The position numbers and the translations under genes were made by a program. Below are positions 52,398-61,231 of a DNA stretch of 64,000 nucleotides, piece after piece. The stretch spans positions 2,418,001-2,482,000 of the forward strand of contig NZ_JAHLZZ010000001.1 of NCBI RefSeq assembly GCF_018967845.1, in the 5' to 3' direction. How positions within the stretch are numbered: position 1 is the stretch's first letter; each line of letters opens with the position of its first letter. The DNA is from Hymenobacter siberiensis. GTDB taxonomy: Bacteria > Bacteroidota > Bacteroidia > Cytophagales > Hymenobacteraceae. The notes beneath the pieces are model-generated. The model had not been told where the DNA came from and ran no database searches. It saw nothing but the letters and a program-made list of their open reading frames with translations.

Positions 52398-52875
52398 AAA
52401 AATGATGTCAAACTATTGGCTTTTTCAGCCGCCGGCTCGCAGTAGCTGTTCCCGTAGACGACTATTTATTCACGATTCACGAAAGATGTGATGCAATAAT
52501 TCCAGTAGGGAAGTTATTAGCGCTAGTATTTAATCGCGCCATTGAAATGCAGAGTATATGATAAGTTTTGATTAGGTATTAAAGCTGTTTAAGAAGTCGG
52601 TTCTGGTTCGTGGCTCCGGTCTGACGGGTGCAACCCAAATTGTCGCTTCCACCCTTCGGCAATGGTGCCGGATTTACGTTGTTATCGGCCCAGGCACCAA
52701 CGGTGGCCCATTCAGCGCTACGCGCAGGGCTGACAATGCGACAATTTGGGTTGCACCCGGTCTGACCGCCCTAGGCGGTCCGACCGGTTGCCGTTAGCAT
52801 CGCCCGAACAACCGCAGGCGGCGTTCTGGCGGCAACCGGTCGGACCGGAGCAATGCCATATTCAAAACAGCTTCA
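52398..52875. repeat. Intergenic repeat cluster with MITE-like ends
   Basis: 52398-52578 shows nothing I can name. From 52579 (TTAAAGCTGTTTAAGAAGTC) to about 52877 (GAAGCTGTTTT inverted) is a MITE-like unit. Inside, GGGTGCAACCCAAATTGTCGC (52626-52646) is inverted at 52738-52758, and CGGTCTGACCGCCC and ACCGGTCGGACCGGAG copies of the GGTCCGACC palindrome follow. No coding capacity. Confidence 0.65.
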
Positions 52876-53349
52876 TTATAAAAATATGGCTAGCGGAACT
52901 TGAAATACCTCGCTGATTTTTTGCCCCAGCATTATTGCATATTCTTCTTCATCCAAACTGAAACGTTGCAGAATTATTCCTTGTGCAGAGTTGCTTCTTG
53001 AAAGCATTAATATATAATGGCCAATTTTATCCTCACGCATTCGCCCAGGTTTACCTGATGCTATTATTTCCGAAAAATACTTGATAGTAACTCCAGTTAC
53101 AGGAGGCAGCATTTCCCAAGTCCCGAACCTAAACTGAAATAGTCCTGTGTAAATGCGGTAGCGCTTGCCAGGCAGGTCCAAGCTAATTCCTTTGTACATA
53201 AATCCCAAGCTGACTCCTAATAGCAGCCCGAAGAGTCCTGTAAACAAGTTGTTGCAATAGACCCAATAGACTCCTGCTGCTGCGAAGACAATAGCAGCCA
53301 TCGTTTCTCTAGTCAAAAACCTGGGGCTGTTAATGTCAATATTTGTCAT
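52876..53349 (-). CDS. Hypothetical membrane protein
   Basis: The 157-residue protein has two adjacent hydrophobic helices (AAIVFAAAGVYWVYC and LFTGLFGLLLGVSLGFMY) and then a soluble PH-like part (LPGKRYRIYTGLFQFRFGTW). I do not recognise the family. GC is well below the neighbours, and it lies beside a repeat cluster, so it may be a later arrival. Confidence 0.65.
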   Translation of the reverse strand: MTNIDINSPRFLTRETMAAIVFAAAGVYWVYCNNLFTGLFGLLLGVSLGFMYKGISLDLPGKRYRIYTGLFQFRFGTWEMLPPVTGVTIKYFSEIIASGKPGRMREDKIGHYILMLSRSNSAQGIILQRFSLDEEEYAIMLGQKISEVFQVPLAIFL

Positions 53350-53367
53350 AGTAATAATTGCGTGAAA

Positions 53368-53403
53368 AATAAATACCCCGAGAGCTAGCTCATCGGGGTA
53401 TTA
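53368..53403. terminator. Terminator between two minus-strand genes
   Basis: AATACCCCGA pairs with TCGGGGTATT around the palindrome GAGCTAGCTC, with A/T runs outside. It lies just past the phosphosugar mutase stop and just before the hypothetical membrane protein gene. Confidence 0.78.
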
Positions 53404-53429
53404 TAATCTGATTAGCGCTCAATTAGCAG

Positions 53430-55166
53430 TTATTGCAGCTTCATATCCGCAATTATCGCCTTGATTTTCTCGTGGCCCAGGCGGTTGGCCAAATCATAAT
53501 CCACGGCGGATTTCAGCGGCTGCTTCACGCTGAAGTAGAACTTAATTTTGGGCTCGGTGCCGCTGGGGCGGGCCGAAATCTTGCTGCCGTCTTCGGTGAG
53601 GAACTGGAGTACGTTGGAGCTTTCCACGCCGGTTTCGGTGCTGAGGCCGGTGGCCAGGTCGTGGATTTTGCCGGTTTTGTAGTCGCGGATTTCCACCACT
53701 TTCAGGCCCGCGATGTGAGCGGGCGGGTTGGCGCGCAGGCTGGCCATCATTTCCTGAATTTCCTCGGCACCGCGCTGGCCTTTTTTGGTGAGGGAAATCA
53801 AATCCTCCACATATAGGCCGTAGTGGGCATACATGGCCACCATTTCCTGGTAGAGCGTGCGGCCCTGGTCCTTGGCTACGGCGGCCATTTCGGCCACCAG
53901 CGCGCAGGCCGAGATGGCGTCCTTGTCGCGTACGAAATCGCCGATGAGGAAGCCATAGCTTTCCTCGCCACCGCCGATGTAGGTTTCCTGGCCTTCCAAG
54001 TCGCGAATCAGGCCGGCGATGTACTTGAAGCCGGTGAGCGTGCGGTAGCTCTTCACCTGGTATTCGTGGGCAATATCACCGAGGATTTCGCTGGTCACGA
54101 TGGTGTACACGATGAAATCCTGCGGCGTGCTCTGGCCGGCGCGGTGCCGGGCCGAAAGCAGGTAGTTGGTAAGCATGGCGGCCGTCTGGTTGCCATTCAG
54201 CAGCACCCATTCGCCCTTATCATTTTTCACGCCCACGCCCACGCGGTCGGCGTCGGGGTCGGTGGCCAGCACAATATCGGCGTTGGTGGCCTGGGCCTGG
54301 TCGAGGGCCAGCTGCATGGCGCTTTTCTCCTCGGGGTTGGGCGACTGCACGGTGGGGAAGTTGCCGTCGGGCGTGGCTTGGGCCTGCACCACGTTCACGT
54401 TGGTGAAGCCAAATTCGCGCAGCAGGCCCGGCACCAGCGTAATGCCCGAGCCGTGAATGGGCGTGTACACGATGTTCAAATCGTGCTGGCGCCGAATGGC
54501 GGCCGGGTCGATGCTGAGCTTTTTGGCTTCGGCGAAATATTTCGCGTCCATATCGGCCCCGATGCGGATAATCTTCGAATTATCGGCCGCAAATTTCACC
54601 TCGTTCGGGCTGGTGATTTTATTGACTTCGATAATAATATTCGTGTCGTGCGGGGCCACCACCTGCGAGCCATCGTTCCAGTACACTTTATAGCCGTTGT
54701 ACTCCTTGGGGTTGTGCGAAGCCGTTATTACACAGCCGCTTTGGCAGCCCAGCTCCCGAATGGCGAACGACAATTCGGGCGTGGGTCGCAGGCTGTCGAA
54801 TAAATACACGATAATGCCATTGGCCGAAAAAATACCAGCCGCTATTTCGGCAAATTCGGGGCTGTTGTTGCGGCTGTCGTGCGCGATGGCGACCTTGATT
54901 TCCTGATTGGGAAAGCTGTGCAACAGGTAGTTGCACAGGCCCTGGGTGGCCATGCCCAGCGTGTAGCGGTTCATGCGGTTCGAGCCGGGGCCCATGATGC
55001 CGCGCAGGCCACCGGTGCCAAATTCCAGGCTGCGGTAAAACGCATCGGTGAGGGCATCGTCCTGGCCGGCAGCCTGCATGTCGCGGATGGCCTGCTGGGT
55101 CTGGGCGTCGTACTCGGGCGTGAGCCAGGTGCTGATGGTGTGTTGGATTTCAGGGGAGAGGGGCAT
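53430..55166 (-). CDS. Phosphoglucomutase/phosphomannomutase family protein
   Basis: The 578-residue enzyme moves phosphate between C1 and C6 of hexoses. All four motifs are present: TASHNPKEYNGYKVY with the phospho-Ser near residue 150, DPDADRVGVG metal loop near 304, GGGEESYGF sugar loop near 399, and RPSGTEPKIKFY phosphate loop near 533. Length fits the long phosphoglucomutase-2-like group common in Bacteroidota. Confidence 0.94.
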   Translation of the reverse strand: MPLSPEIQHTISTWLTPEYDAQTQQAIRDMQAAGQDDALTDAFYRSLEFGTGGLRGIMGPGSNRMNRYTLGMATQGLCNYLLHSFPNQEIKVAIAHDSRNNSPEFAEIAAGIFSANGIIVYLFDSLRPTPELSFAIRELGCQSGCVITASHNPKEYNGYKVYWNDGSQVVAPHDTNIIIEVNKITSPNEVKFAADNSKIIRIGADMDAKYFAEAKKLSIDPAAIRRQHDLNIVYTPIHGSGITLVPGLLREFGFTNVNVVQAQATPDGNFPTVQSPNPEEKSAMQLALDQAQATNADIVLATDPDADRVGVGVKNDKGEWVLLNGNQTAAMLTNYLLSARHRAGQSTPQDFIVYTIVTSEILGDIAHEYQVKSYRTLTGFKYIAGLIRDLEGQETYIGGGEESYGFLIGDFVRDKDAISACALVAEMAAVAKDQGRTLYQEMVAMYAHYGLYVEDLISLTKKGQRGAEEIQEMMASLRANPPAHIAGLKVVEIRDYKTGKIHDLATGLSTETGVESSNVLQFLTEDGSKISARPSGTEPKIKFYFSVKQPLKSAVDYDLANRLGHEKIKAIIADMKLQ

Positions 55167-55295
55167 GGGAGGGAATTAAGGAGGGTTGGTCAGCTCAGAA
55201 ACGGCCGTAAAGGAAAGAGGTTTGGATGAAAAACCGGCACGTGGCCCCTGCGCCGGCGGGTGGAGGCAGGCAATCAGCTCACTGCCAGTACACCC

Positions 55296-56549
55296 CTACG
55301 GAATCTCTATTTTTCTCGAAAATGTACTGGCCTCAGCGTCAATAGTCAGCAGATACATGCCGGCTGCCACCTGCGACGTGTTTATTTCCACGGTTTTTTC
55401 GGCCGCCGCCATGCGGGTTTTAAGGATGGTGCGGCCCTGCAAATCCCGTAGCGTGAGGGTGAGGTTGCCGGGTGGGCCATCGGCCCGCTCAAGGCGCACG
55501 CTGGGACCGGCCGGGTTGGGGGCAATGATGAAGCCGCTCACCCGGCCGCGCCGGCTGCGGGTGCCCGTGGGCACGGCTGGGGCCAGCCAGCGGCTGGTAT
55601 TGAGGGCGTAAAGCCGCTGCGGTACCGTAAAAATGGTAGTGAGGCGCTCGTTGGAAATAAACACGCGGTAGCGGTCGATGAACGTGAGGCCCTCGGCCTG
55701 GCCAATAACCAGGGCATTGGGCAGCTCAATCCGGCGCTTGTTGCCCTGCAGAAACCGGCCACCCTGAAAGTCCGACAGCAGCCACAGAAAGGTGGTCCCG
55801 GTGCTGCTGTTGTAGCCCAGCAGGCCCGCGGCCGAGTCGGCGGGGTTGATATCGGCGGCGGTAATCAGGCCGTTCACATTAAATGTGCCTTTGAGGTGGG
55901 CAATGCACGCGCCGGGCTGCGCTGGAATGGTGTAGTACTTGGTTTGGTGGTCGGCCCAGTTCTTGGTGAAGAGGTGCAGCGAATCGTTGAAATAGAAAAA
56001 TGCCTCGCAGTCGAAGTTGTGGTTGTTGGTGCCGGGGGCATAAGTGGTTTGGTCGGGATAGCTGAAGGCAATTTCTTCGGCAGTCACCGAGTCGGAGGCC
56101 GCCGTACCGATGGCCGATTTCAGCACCCGCAGCACCCGCAGGTCGCGCCGGTTGCCGTTGTTGTTGCCAAAATCGCCCACGTACAGGTACTGGGCATCGG
56201 CGGCGATGTCCTCCCAGTCCACGTTCGGGAAATTGGTGATGCGGACCTGTTGTAGCACGCTGCCCGAGGCCGAATCGACCCGGAAGAGCACCGGCGCGTT
56301 GCCGCTGTCGTTGAACGTCCACAGCGCCTGCCCGGTGAACTGCAGCCCCGACGATTCAGGCACGGCGCTGGCCAGCGCAGCTTTGGTCACCAGCGCCGTG
56401 CTGGTGCCCGCGTACTGGCACGAACCATCGTTGACGGTGGCGGTGGGGTTGAAATTGGTGGCACGCGGGTCGGTGCAGCCGCTTTGGGCACGGCCCGAAG
56501 CAGCCGTGAGAACCAGCAGGAGCAGGAAAAGAGTAGCGGTTTTGACCAT
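55296..56549 (-). CDS. Exported protein with type IX secretion sorting domain
   Basis: A 417-residue protein with a signal peptide (MVKTATLFLLLLVLTAASG), a short Cys motif (GCTDPRATNFNPTATVNDGS, as in calcium-binding thrombospondin-like repeats), a propeller-like body (WTFNDSGNAPVLFRVDSASG) and a T9SS type A C-terminal domain (FIIAPNPAGPSVRLE, then GMYLLTI and FSRKIEIP). It should be exported by T9SS and attached to or released from the cell surface. Function of the body is unknown. Confidence 0.87.
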   Translation of the reverse strand: MVKTATLFLLLLVLTAASGRAQSGCTDPRATNFNPTATVNDGSCQYAGTSTALVTKAALASAVPESSGLQFTGQALWTFNDSGNAPVLFRVDSASGSVLQQVRITNFPNVDWEDIAADAQYLYVGDFGNNNGNRRDLRVLRVLKSAIGTAASDSVTAEEIAFSYPDQTTYAPGTNNHNFDCEAFFYFNDSLHLFTKNWADHQTKYYTIPAQPGACIAHLKGTFNVNGLITAADINPADSAAGLLGYNSSTGTTFLWLLSDFQGGRFLQGNKRRIELPNALVIGQAEGLTFIDRYRVFISNERLTTIFTVPQRLYALNTSRWLAPAVPTGTRSRRGRVSGFIIAPNPAGPSVRLERADGPPGNLTLTLRDLQGRTILKTRMAAAEKTVEINTSQVAAGMYLLTIDAEASTFSRKIEIP

Positions 56550-56565
56550 GGCGGCACCAAAAGAA

Positions 56566-56672
56566 GAACGTCATGCTTCATCTTGCGTCCGCGGAGTCGA
56601 AGCATCTCTACCACAATAGTAACTCATTACTACTGCGGTAGAGATGCTTCGACTGCGCTCAGCATGACGTTC
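56566..56672. repeat. Dispersed palindrome, copy 10
   Basis: GAACGTCATGCTTCATCTTG to CATCTCTACC pairs with the right arm ending 56672; the outer part of the left arm is diverged while the GAAGCATCTCTACC core is intact. Loop about 25 nt. Confidence 0.82.
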
Positions 56673-56700
56673 CGGGAGCTGCCGTCGGCTTGCGGCGGGC

Positions 56701-57834
56701 TTACAAGTTGCCGCGCAGCGCCTGCTCGCGCTCAATGCTCTCGAATAGCGCCTTGAAATTGCCCTTGCCGAAGCTCTTGGCCCCTTTGCGCTGGATGATT
56801 TCGTAGAATACCGTGGGCCGGTCCTCCACGGGCTTGGTGAAAATCTGGAGCAGGTACCCTTCCTCGTCGCGGTCCACGAGCAGGTTCAGGGCTTTCAGCG
56901 ATTCCAGGTCTTCGTCAATCGCGCCGATGCGCTCCAGCAGGTCTTCGTAGTACGCGCCGGGCACGGACAGGAACTCTACGCCGCGGCGGCGCAGCTCGGT
57001 CACGGTCGCGCGGATGTCGTTGGTGGCAATGGCGATGTGCTGCACGCCGGGCGAGTGGTAGTAGTCGAGATACTCCTCAATCTGCGACTTTTTCTTGCCT
57101 TCGGCGGGCTCGTTGATGGGGAATTTCACGTAGCCGTTGCCGTTGGAAACCACCTTGCTCATCAGGGCCGAATACTCGGTGCTGATGTCCTCGTCATCGA
57201 AGGTGAGGAGCAGCTTAAAGCCCATCACGTCCTCGTAAAACTTCACCCACTGGTTCATTTCCCCCCAGCCCACGTTGCCCACGCAATGGTCGACATGCAG
57301 TAGGCCCACCGGCGCGCCCTGCGGCACGAGGCTGCTCTTGGCCACGTAGCCGGGCAAGAACGGGCCGCTGTAGTTGGTGCGCTCCACGAAGGTGTGGATG
57401 CTTTCGCCATAGGTATAAATGCCCGATAGCGTTACGCTGCCATGCTCATCATCAAGGGTATAGGGCTCGAAAGCCGATTTGGCACCGCGCTTGGTGGTTT
57501 CTTCCCACGACTGGCGGGCATCGTCCACCCACAGGGCCATCACCTTCACGCCGTCGCCGTGCTGGGCTACGTGGCGGGTAATCTCAGAATCGGGCAGGAG
57601 GGAAGTGGTGAGCACGAGGCGGATTTTGCCCTGCTGAAGCACGTAGCTGGCGCGGTCGCGCAGGCCCGTTTCGGGGCCGGCGTAGGCCACCAGCTCGAAG
57701 CCGAACGCCGCCTGATAGAAGTAGGCCGACTGCTTGGCGTTGCCGACGTAGAATTCGACGTAATCGGTGCCTTTGAGGGGAAGGAAATCTTGGGCGGGCT
57801 GGGCTAGTACTGCCGGCGAGGTCATGGTTTGCAT
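56701..57834 (-). CDS. hppD: 4-Hydroxyphenylpyruvate dioxygenase
   Basis: The 377-residue iron enzyme turns 4-hydroxyphenylpyruvate into homogentisate in tyrosine breakdown. It has two vicinal-oxygen-chelate halves; the iron ligands are the His in LLHVDHCVGNV (near residue 200), the His in PGVQHIAIAT (near 280) and the Glu in TVFYEIIQRKGA (near 358). Length is normal. No homogentisate dioxygenase gene lies in the window. Confidence 0.95.
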   Translation of the reverse strand: MQTMTSPAVLAQPAQDFLPLKGTDYVEFYVGNAKQSAYFYQAAFGFELVAYAGPETGLRDRASYVLQQGKIRLVLTTSLLPDSEITRHVAQHGDGVKVMALWVDDARQSWEETTKRGAKSAFEPYTLDDEHGSVTLSGIYTYGESIHTFVERTNYSGPFLPGYVAKSSLVPQGAPVGLLHVDHCVGNVGWGEMNQWVKFYEDVMGFKLLLTFDDEDISTEYSALMSKVVSNGNGYVKFPINEPAEGKKKSQIEEYLDYYHSPGVQHIAIATNDIRATVTELRRRGVEFLSVPGAYYEDLLERIGAIDEDLESLKALNLLVDRDEEGYLLQIFTKPVEDRPTVFYEIIQRKGAKSFGKGNFKALFESIEREQALRGNL

Positions 57835-57998
57835 GGGTGGGAAGGGAAAATTGGCGGGGTGAATGACTGGGTAAAAATACGGCTTTCATTGGTTTGGGGC
57901 GACAATTGGCCAAAACCAGCCCAAACCCGGAGCCCCAATGGCGCGCGTTTAGCAAATCATCCCCATTTTTGTGCCCAATCATCTGCCTTAGCGCCCCC

Positions 57999-58385
57999 AT
58001 GAATACCGAAGAACTGAACCTCGCCCTCGTGGCCCTGATTGAAAAAAAGGCCGAGCTGCACACCCTTAAATACGACGACGCCCGCTACGACGAAGTGGAA
58101 GAAGCCCTGCACGACCTCGAAGACGACTTCAACGACGAATACGGCGACTTCTTGGAAACGGCGCTCGACAAAGTGCACACCGACCTGAAATCGGACACCG
58201 ACGTGCTGCTGCCCACCGCCTACCTGCCCAGCAACCCCGGCGCTACGCCCACGCCCAAAGAAGGCGTGTGGGTTGATTCGGAGAAATACCCCGGCAAGGA
58301 AGCCCGCATTACGCTGATTCCAAACCCGGTACGTATCATGCTCACCGTGGGCAAGCAGGTGCAGCAGGAGCTCTGGAAAGCGTAG
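57999..58385 (+). CDS. Hypothetical acidic protein
   Basis: A 128-residue protein with an acidic helical N-terminal half (LHDLEDDFNDEYGDFLETAL) and a C-terminal half with VWVDSEKYPGKEARITLIPN. It looks like a conserved Bacteroidota protein but I cannot name it. It is divergent from hppD. The ATG at 57999 is preferred; the frame is open upstream. Confidence 0.65.
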   Translation: MNTEELNLALVALIEKKAELHTLKYDDARYDEVEEALHDLEDDFNDEYGDFLETALDKVHTDLKSDTDVLLPTAYLPSNPGATPTPKEGVWVDSEKYPGKEARITLIPNPVRIMLTVGKQVQQELWKA

Positions 58386-58387
58386 GC

Positions 58388-58483
58388 TTTGAATTATAAA
58401 TTTTGAATTATAAATTATAAATTTGCGTAGCAAGCATTTGATGGCTGAACTCCATTTATAATTTATAATTCAAAAATTATAAT
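58388..58483. repeat. AT-rich inverted repeat
   Basis: TTTTGAATTATAAATTATAA (from about 58401) is inverted at about 58454-58476, loop about 30 nt with TGATGGCTGAAC. AT-rich in contrast to its GC-rich surroundings. Confidence 0.7.
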
Positions 58484-58971
58484 TTGCAAAATGCTCTATC
58501 GCCTCGCCGAGCCTGCCGCCCGCCCGCCCCGATAAATGCCTTCGACTCCGAACCCGAAATAACGGTCCTGCACGACCGGGCTGAAAACGAAGCCACAAAA
58601 GCGGCCCGCATCGACTGGCTGGGGCTGGCCCTCGGGGCCGCCAGCATTGCTACGGATGTGGCCAGCATCGGCAAGCGCGAAACGCCCGCTCAGTACCAGA
58701 ACCGCGCCGCCATCCACGATGCGGCCGTGGCCTACAGCGTCATTCCACCGCGTCTAAAATCGAGCACGCCGTGGCCGCCGACGTACTCCAGCAGCGCGCC
58801 GCCATGTTCCAGGAGTATGCTCTGCGCAAAGTGACGCTCGAACCCGGCCAGCAGGTGCGCGGCTACCGCTACTTTCCGTGCTACGACGCCGCCGATGGCC
58901 TGGTCGTGAAGGCCCCGGCAGGAAGCAGCATGGTGCCGCTGGAGTTCGCCCAGGTGCGCAAACGGCAATAG
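58484..58971 (+). pseudogene. Frameshifted remnant of an unknown gene
   Basis: A first frame (TKAARIDWLGLALGAASIAT to AAIHDAAVAYS) is followed near 58740 by a second frame (HSTASKIEHAVAADVLQQRA to VPLEFAQVRKRQ, stop 58971). Read together they look like one protein of about 160 residues with an Ala-rich helix and a beta-rich end (YRYFPCYDAADGLVV). I do not recognise it; a frameshift by mutation or sequence error is likely. Confidence 0.4.
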
Positions 58972-59044
58972 TGAATAATTGCTGAATGCCATAGCGTTTA
59001 CCGTGCCTTTCGATTCCTTTTCACTCTTATACTCCTTTACTGCT

Positions 59045-59170
59045 ATGCAAACATCGCCTTCTACCTGGCTGATTGAAAGCGCCCGCCATCAGAAAAAATC
59101 TCAACGAAACAGATTAATAATAAGCGGCATATTGGTTGCCGCCGCCGTATTAGTTCAGCTATTTGGTTAA
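59045..59170 (+). CDS. Small single-helix membrane protein
   Basis: A 41-residue frame: MQTSPSTWLIESARHQKKSQ, then RNRLIISGILVAAAVLVQLFG, a basic segment followed by a membrane helix at the very C-terminus. A strong terminator directly after it supports a real transcript. The function is unknown. Confidence 0.45.
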   Translation: MQTSPSTWLIESARHQKKSQRNRLIISGILVAAAVLVQLFG

Positions 59171-59210
59171 AAACAATAGCCCCGGCAACTTGCCGGGGCT
59201 ATTGTTTTTA
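59170..59210. terminator. Bidirectional terminator
   Basis: AAAACAATAGCCCCGGCAA pairs with TTGCCGGGGCTATTGTTTT around a CT loop, directly after the small membrane protein stop and facing the convergent ABC-F gene. Confidence 0.9.
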
Positions 59211-59251
59211 TAAGGCATTGGCTCATTTAATGGGCCGGTTTGGGGTGGCGT

Positions 59252-61168
59252 TTACCCGAGGTCAGCCAATTCCAGCCACCGTTCTTCCTTCTCGCCCAGC
59301 TCTTTCTCAATAGCGGCCAGGCGGGCACCCCACGCGGCGAAGTCCTGCGGCGAGCCGCTGCCGCCGTTCAGTTTGGCGGTGATTTCCTCCTTCTCAGCTT
59401 CCAAAGTCGCCATCCCTTTTTCAAGCTGCTCGTATTCCTTCTTCTCGGCGAAGGTGGCGCGGCGCTTTTGCGGCGAGGGGGCTACGGCGGTGCTCACGGC
59501 AACGGGCGCGGCCAGCTTGGCGGCGGCGCGGGCGGCCTTAGCGGCCTTTTCTTCTTCGATGAGGGCGGCTTCGGTTTCGCGCTCTTCGAGGTAGTCGCGG
59601 TAGTCGGTGTAGTTGCCGGGGAAGTTGAGAATGGCCCCGCCGGGCTCGAGCACGAAGAGGTGCTCGGCGAGGTGGTCGAGGAAGTACCGGTCGTGGCTGA
59701 CGATGAGCAGGCAGCCAGTGAAGTGCATCAGGAAGTCTTCCAGGATGTTGAGCGTGCCCAGGTCGAGGTCGTTGGTGGGCTCGTCGAGAATGAGGAAGTT
59801 GGGGTTCTTAATGAGCACGCGCAGCAGCTGCAGGCGGCGCTTTTCGCCACCGCTCAGCTTGCTCACCAGCGTGTACTGCTGGGCCGGCGGGAACAGGAAC
59901 AGGTTGAGGAACTGGCTGGCGGTGAGCACGTCGCCGTTGGCGAGCTCCACCACTTCGGCCACTTCCTTCACGATGTCGATGACGCGCTGGGTGGGGTCAA
60001 ATTCCAGCTCGGTCTGGGTGTAGTAGCCGAACACGGTGTTGGTGCCCACTTCGATGGTGCCGGAATCGGCCTGGAGCTTGCCGGTGAGCATGTTCATGAG
60101 TGTGGATTTGCCCACGCCGTTGGGGCCGACCAAGCCAATGCGGTCCTTTTTCTTGAAGACGTAGTTGAAATCGTCGAGCACGGTGAGGTCGCCGAATTTT
60201 TTGGTCAGGTTGTGGGCTTCGATGATTTTGCCGCCCTGGCGGGTGGTTTTCACGCTCAGCTCAATCTGTTGCTTGTTGAGGTTGGTGCTGGCTTTTTCCT
60301 TGGTGACGTAGAAGGCGTCGATGCGGGCTTTTTGCTTGGTGCCGCGGGCCTGGGGCATGCGGCGCATCCAGTCGAGCTCCTTTTTGAAGAGCTGGCGGGC
60401 CTTCTCCACTTCCACGGTTTCGCGCATTTCGCGGTCGGCCTTTTTCTCCACGAAATAGGCGTAGTTGCCCTGGTAGCGGTACATCTGGCCCTTGTCGAGC
60501 TCCACGATTTCATTGGCCACCTTGTCCAGAAAGTACCGGTCGTGGGTCACCATCAGCAGCGTGAGGCTGGGCGAGTTCAGGCGGTTTTCGAGCCACTCGA
60601 TGGTGGCTAGGTCGAGGTGGTTGGTGGGTTCGTCGAGGAGCAGTACGTCGGGCTCTTCGATGAGTACGCGGGCCAGGGCCACGCGCTTGCGCTGCCCGCC
60701 CGAGAGCATGCTCACGTTGCGTTGGAGCAGCTCGCCGAGGATGCCCAATTTGCCCAGTATCTGCTGCACCTGGGCTTCGTAGTCCCAGGCGTTCAGCGAA
60801 TCCATCCGCTCCAGCACGCGCTGGAGGTCGTCGGGCTTGTGGTTTTCGTCGTTGATGACGTGCTCGTACTCCTGGATGGCCTTGAGCGTGTCGTTCTGGC
60901 TGGCGAAGATGGTTTCTTCCACGGTCAGGCTTTCGTCGAACACAGGCTGCTGGCCCAGGTAGGTTACGCGGATGCCCTTGCGCACGCTCACCGAGCCGGT
61001 ATCGGGGTTTTCGAGGCCGGCCAGCACGCGCATGAGCGTGGTTTTGCCGGTGCCGTTGATGCCCACAAAGGCCACGCGCTGCCCTTGTTGCAGGCCGAAG
61101 TTGAGGTTTTGAAACAGCCAGCGGTCGGCGTAATTCTTCGAGATGTTCTCGGCGGATAACAGATTCAT
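59252..61168 (-). CDS. ABC-F family ATPase (second), Uup-like
   Basis: The 638-residue protein has two ABC domains: GINGTGKTTLMRVL, LSGGQRKR and LLLDEPTNHLDL, then GPNGVGKSTLMNML, LSGGEKRR and LILDEPTNDLDL. The linker FKKELDWMRRMPQARGTKQK and the TNDLDL in the second half are typical of the Uup group. The last 110 residues form an Ala/Lys/Glu coiled coil, which in Uup binds DNA. I chose MNLLSAENISK at 61168 because the -7 box TACCTTTG lies 6 nt upstream and overlaps the alternative TTG start at 61177. Confidence 0.92.
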   Translation of the reverse strand: MNLLSAENISKNYADRWLFQNLNFGLQQGQRVAFVGINGTGKTTLMRVLAGLENPDTGSVSVRKGIRVTYLGQQPVFDESLTVEETIFASQNDTLKAIQEYEHVINDENHKPDDLQRVLERMDSLNAWDYEAQVQQILGKLGILGELLQRNVSMLSGGQRKRVALARVLIEEPDVLLLDEPTNHLDLATIEWLENRLNSPSLTLLMVTHDRYFLDKVANEIVELDKGQMYRYQGNYAYFVEKKADREMRETVEVEKARQLFKKELDWMRRMPQARGTKQKARIDAFYVTKEKASTNLNKQQIELSVKTTRQGGKIIEAHNLTKKFGDLTVLDDFNYVFKKKDRIGLVGPNGVGKSTLMNMLTGKLQADSGTIEVGTNTVFGYYTQTELEFDPTQRVIDIVKEVAEVVELANGDVLTASQFLNLFLFPPAQQYTLVSKLSGGEKRRLQLLRVLIKNPNFLILDEPTNDLDLGTLNILEDFLMHFTGCLLIVSHDRYFLDHLAEHLFVLEPGGAILNFPGNYTDYRDYLEERETEAALIEEEKAAKAARAAAKLAAPVAVSTAVAPSPQKRRATFAEKKEYEQLEKGMATLEAEKEEITAKLNGGSGSPQDFAAWGARLAAIEKELGEKEERWLELADLG

Positions 61169-61174
61169 AGGCCG

Positions 61175-61182
61175 CAAAGGTA
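61175..61182 (-). promoter_or_regulatory. -7 box directly before the second ABC-F start
   Basis: The minus strand reads TACCTTTG, 6 nt before the ATG at 61168. Confidence 0.55.
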
Positions 61183-61231
61183 CGGCCGGGGCGGGCGGGG
61201 ACGTTTAGGGATTGTTCTTACATTCGTTGCC

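Noticed and set aside
53823..54803. 326-codon plus-strand frame
   Set aside because: Antisense to the phosphosugar mutase gene.
13511..56672. The repeated palindromes as a CRISPR array
   Set aside because: The copies are kilobases apart, each is itself a full palindrome, and there are no regular spacers or cas genes.
59240..60610. Long 456-codon open frame on the plus strand
   Set aside because: It is antisense to the well-supported second ABC-F gene; the Val/Gly/His-rich translation is what GC-rich codon use produces on the opposite strand.
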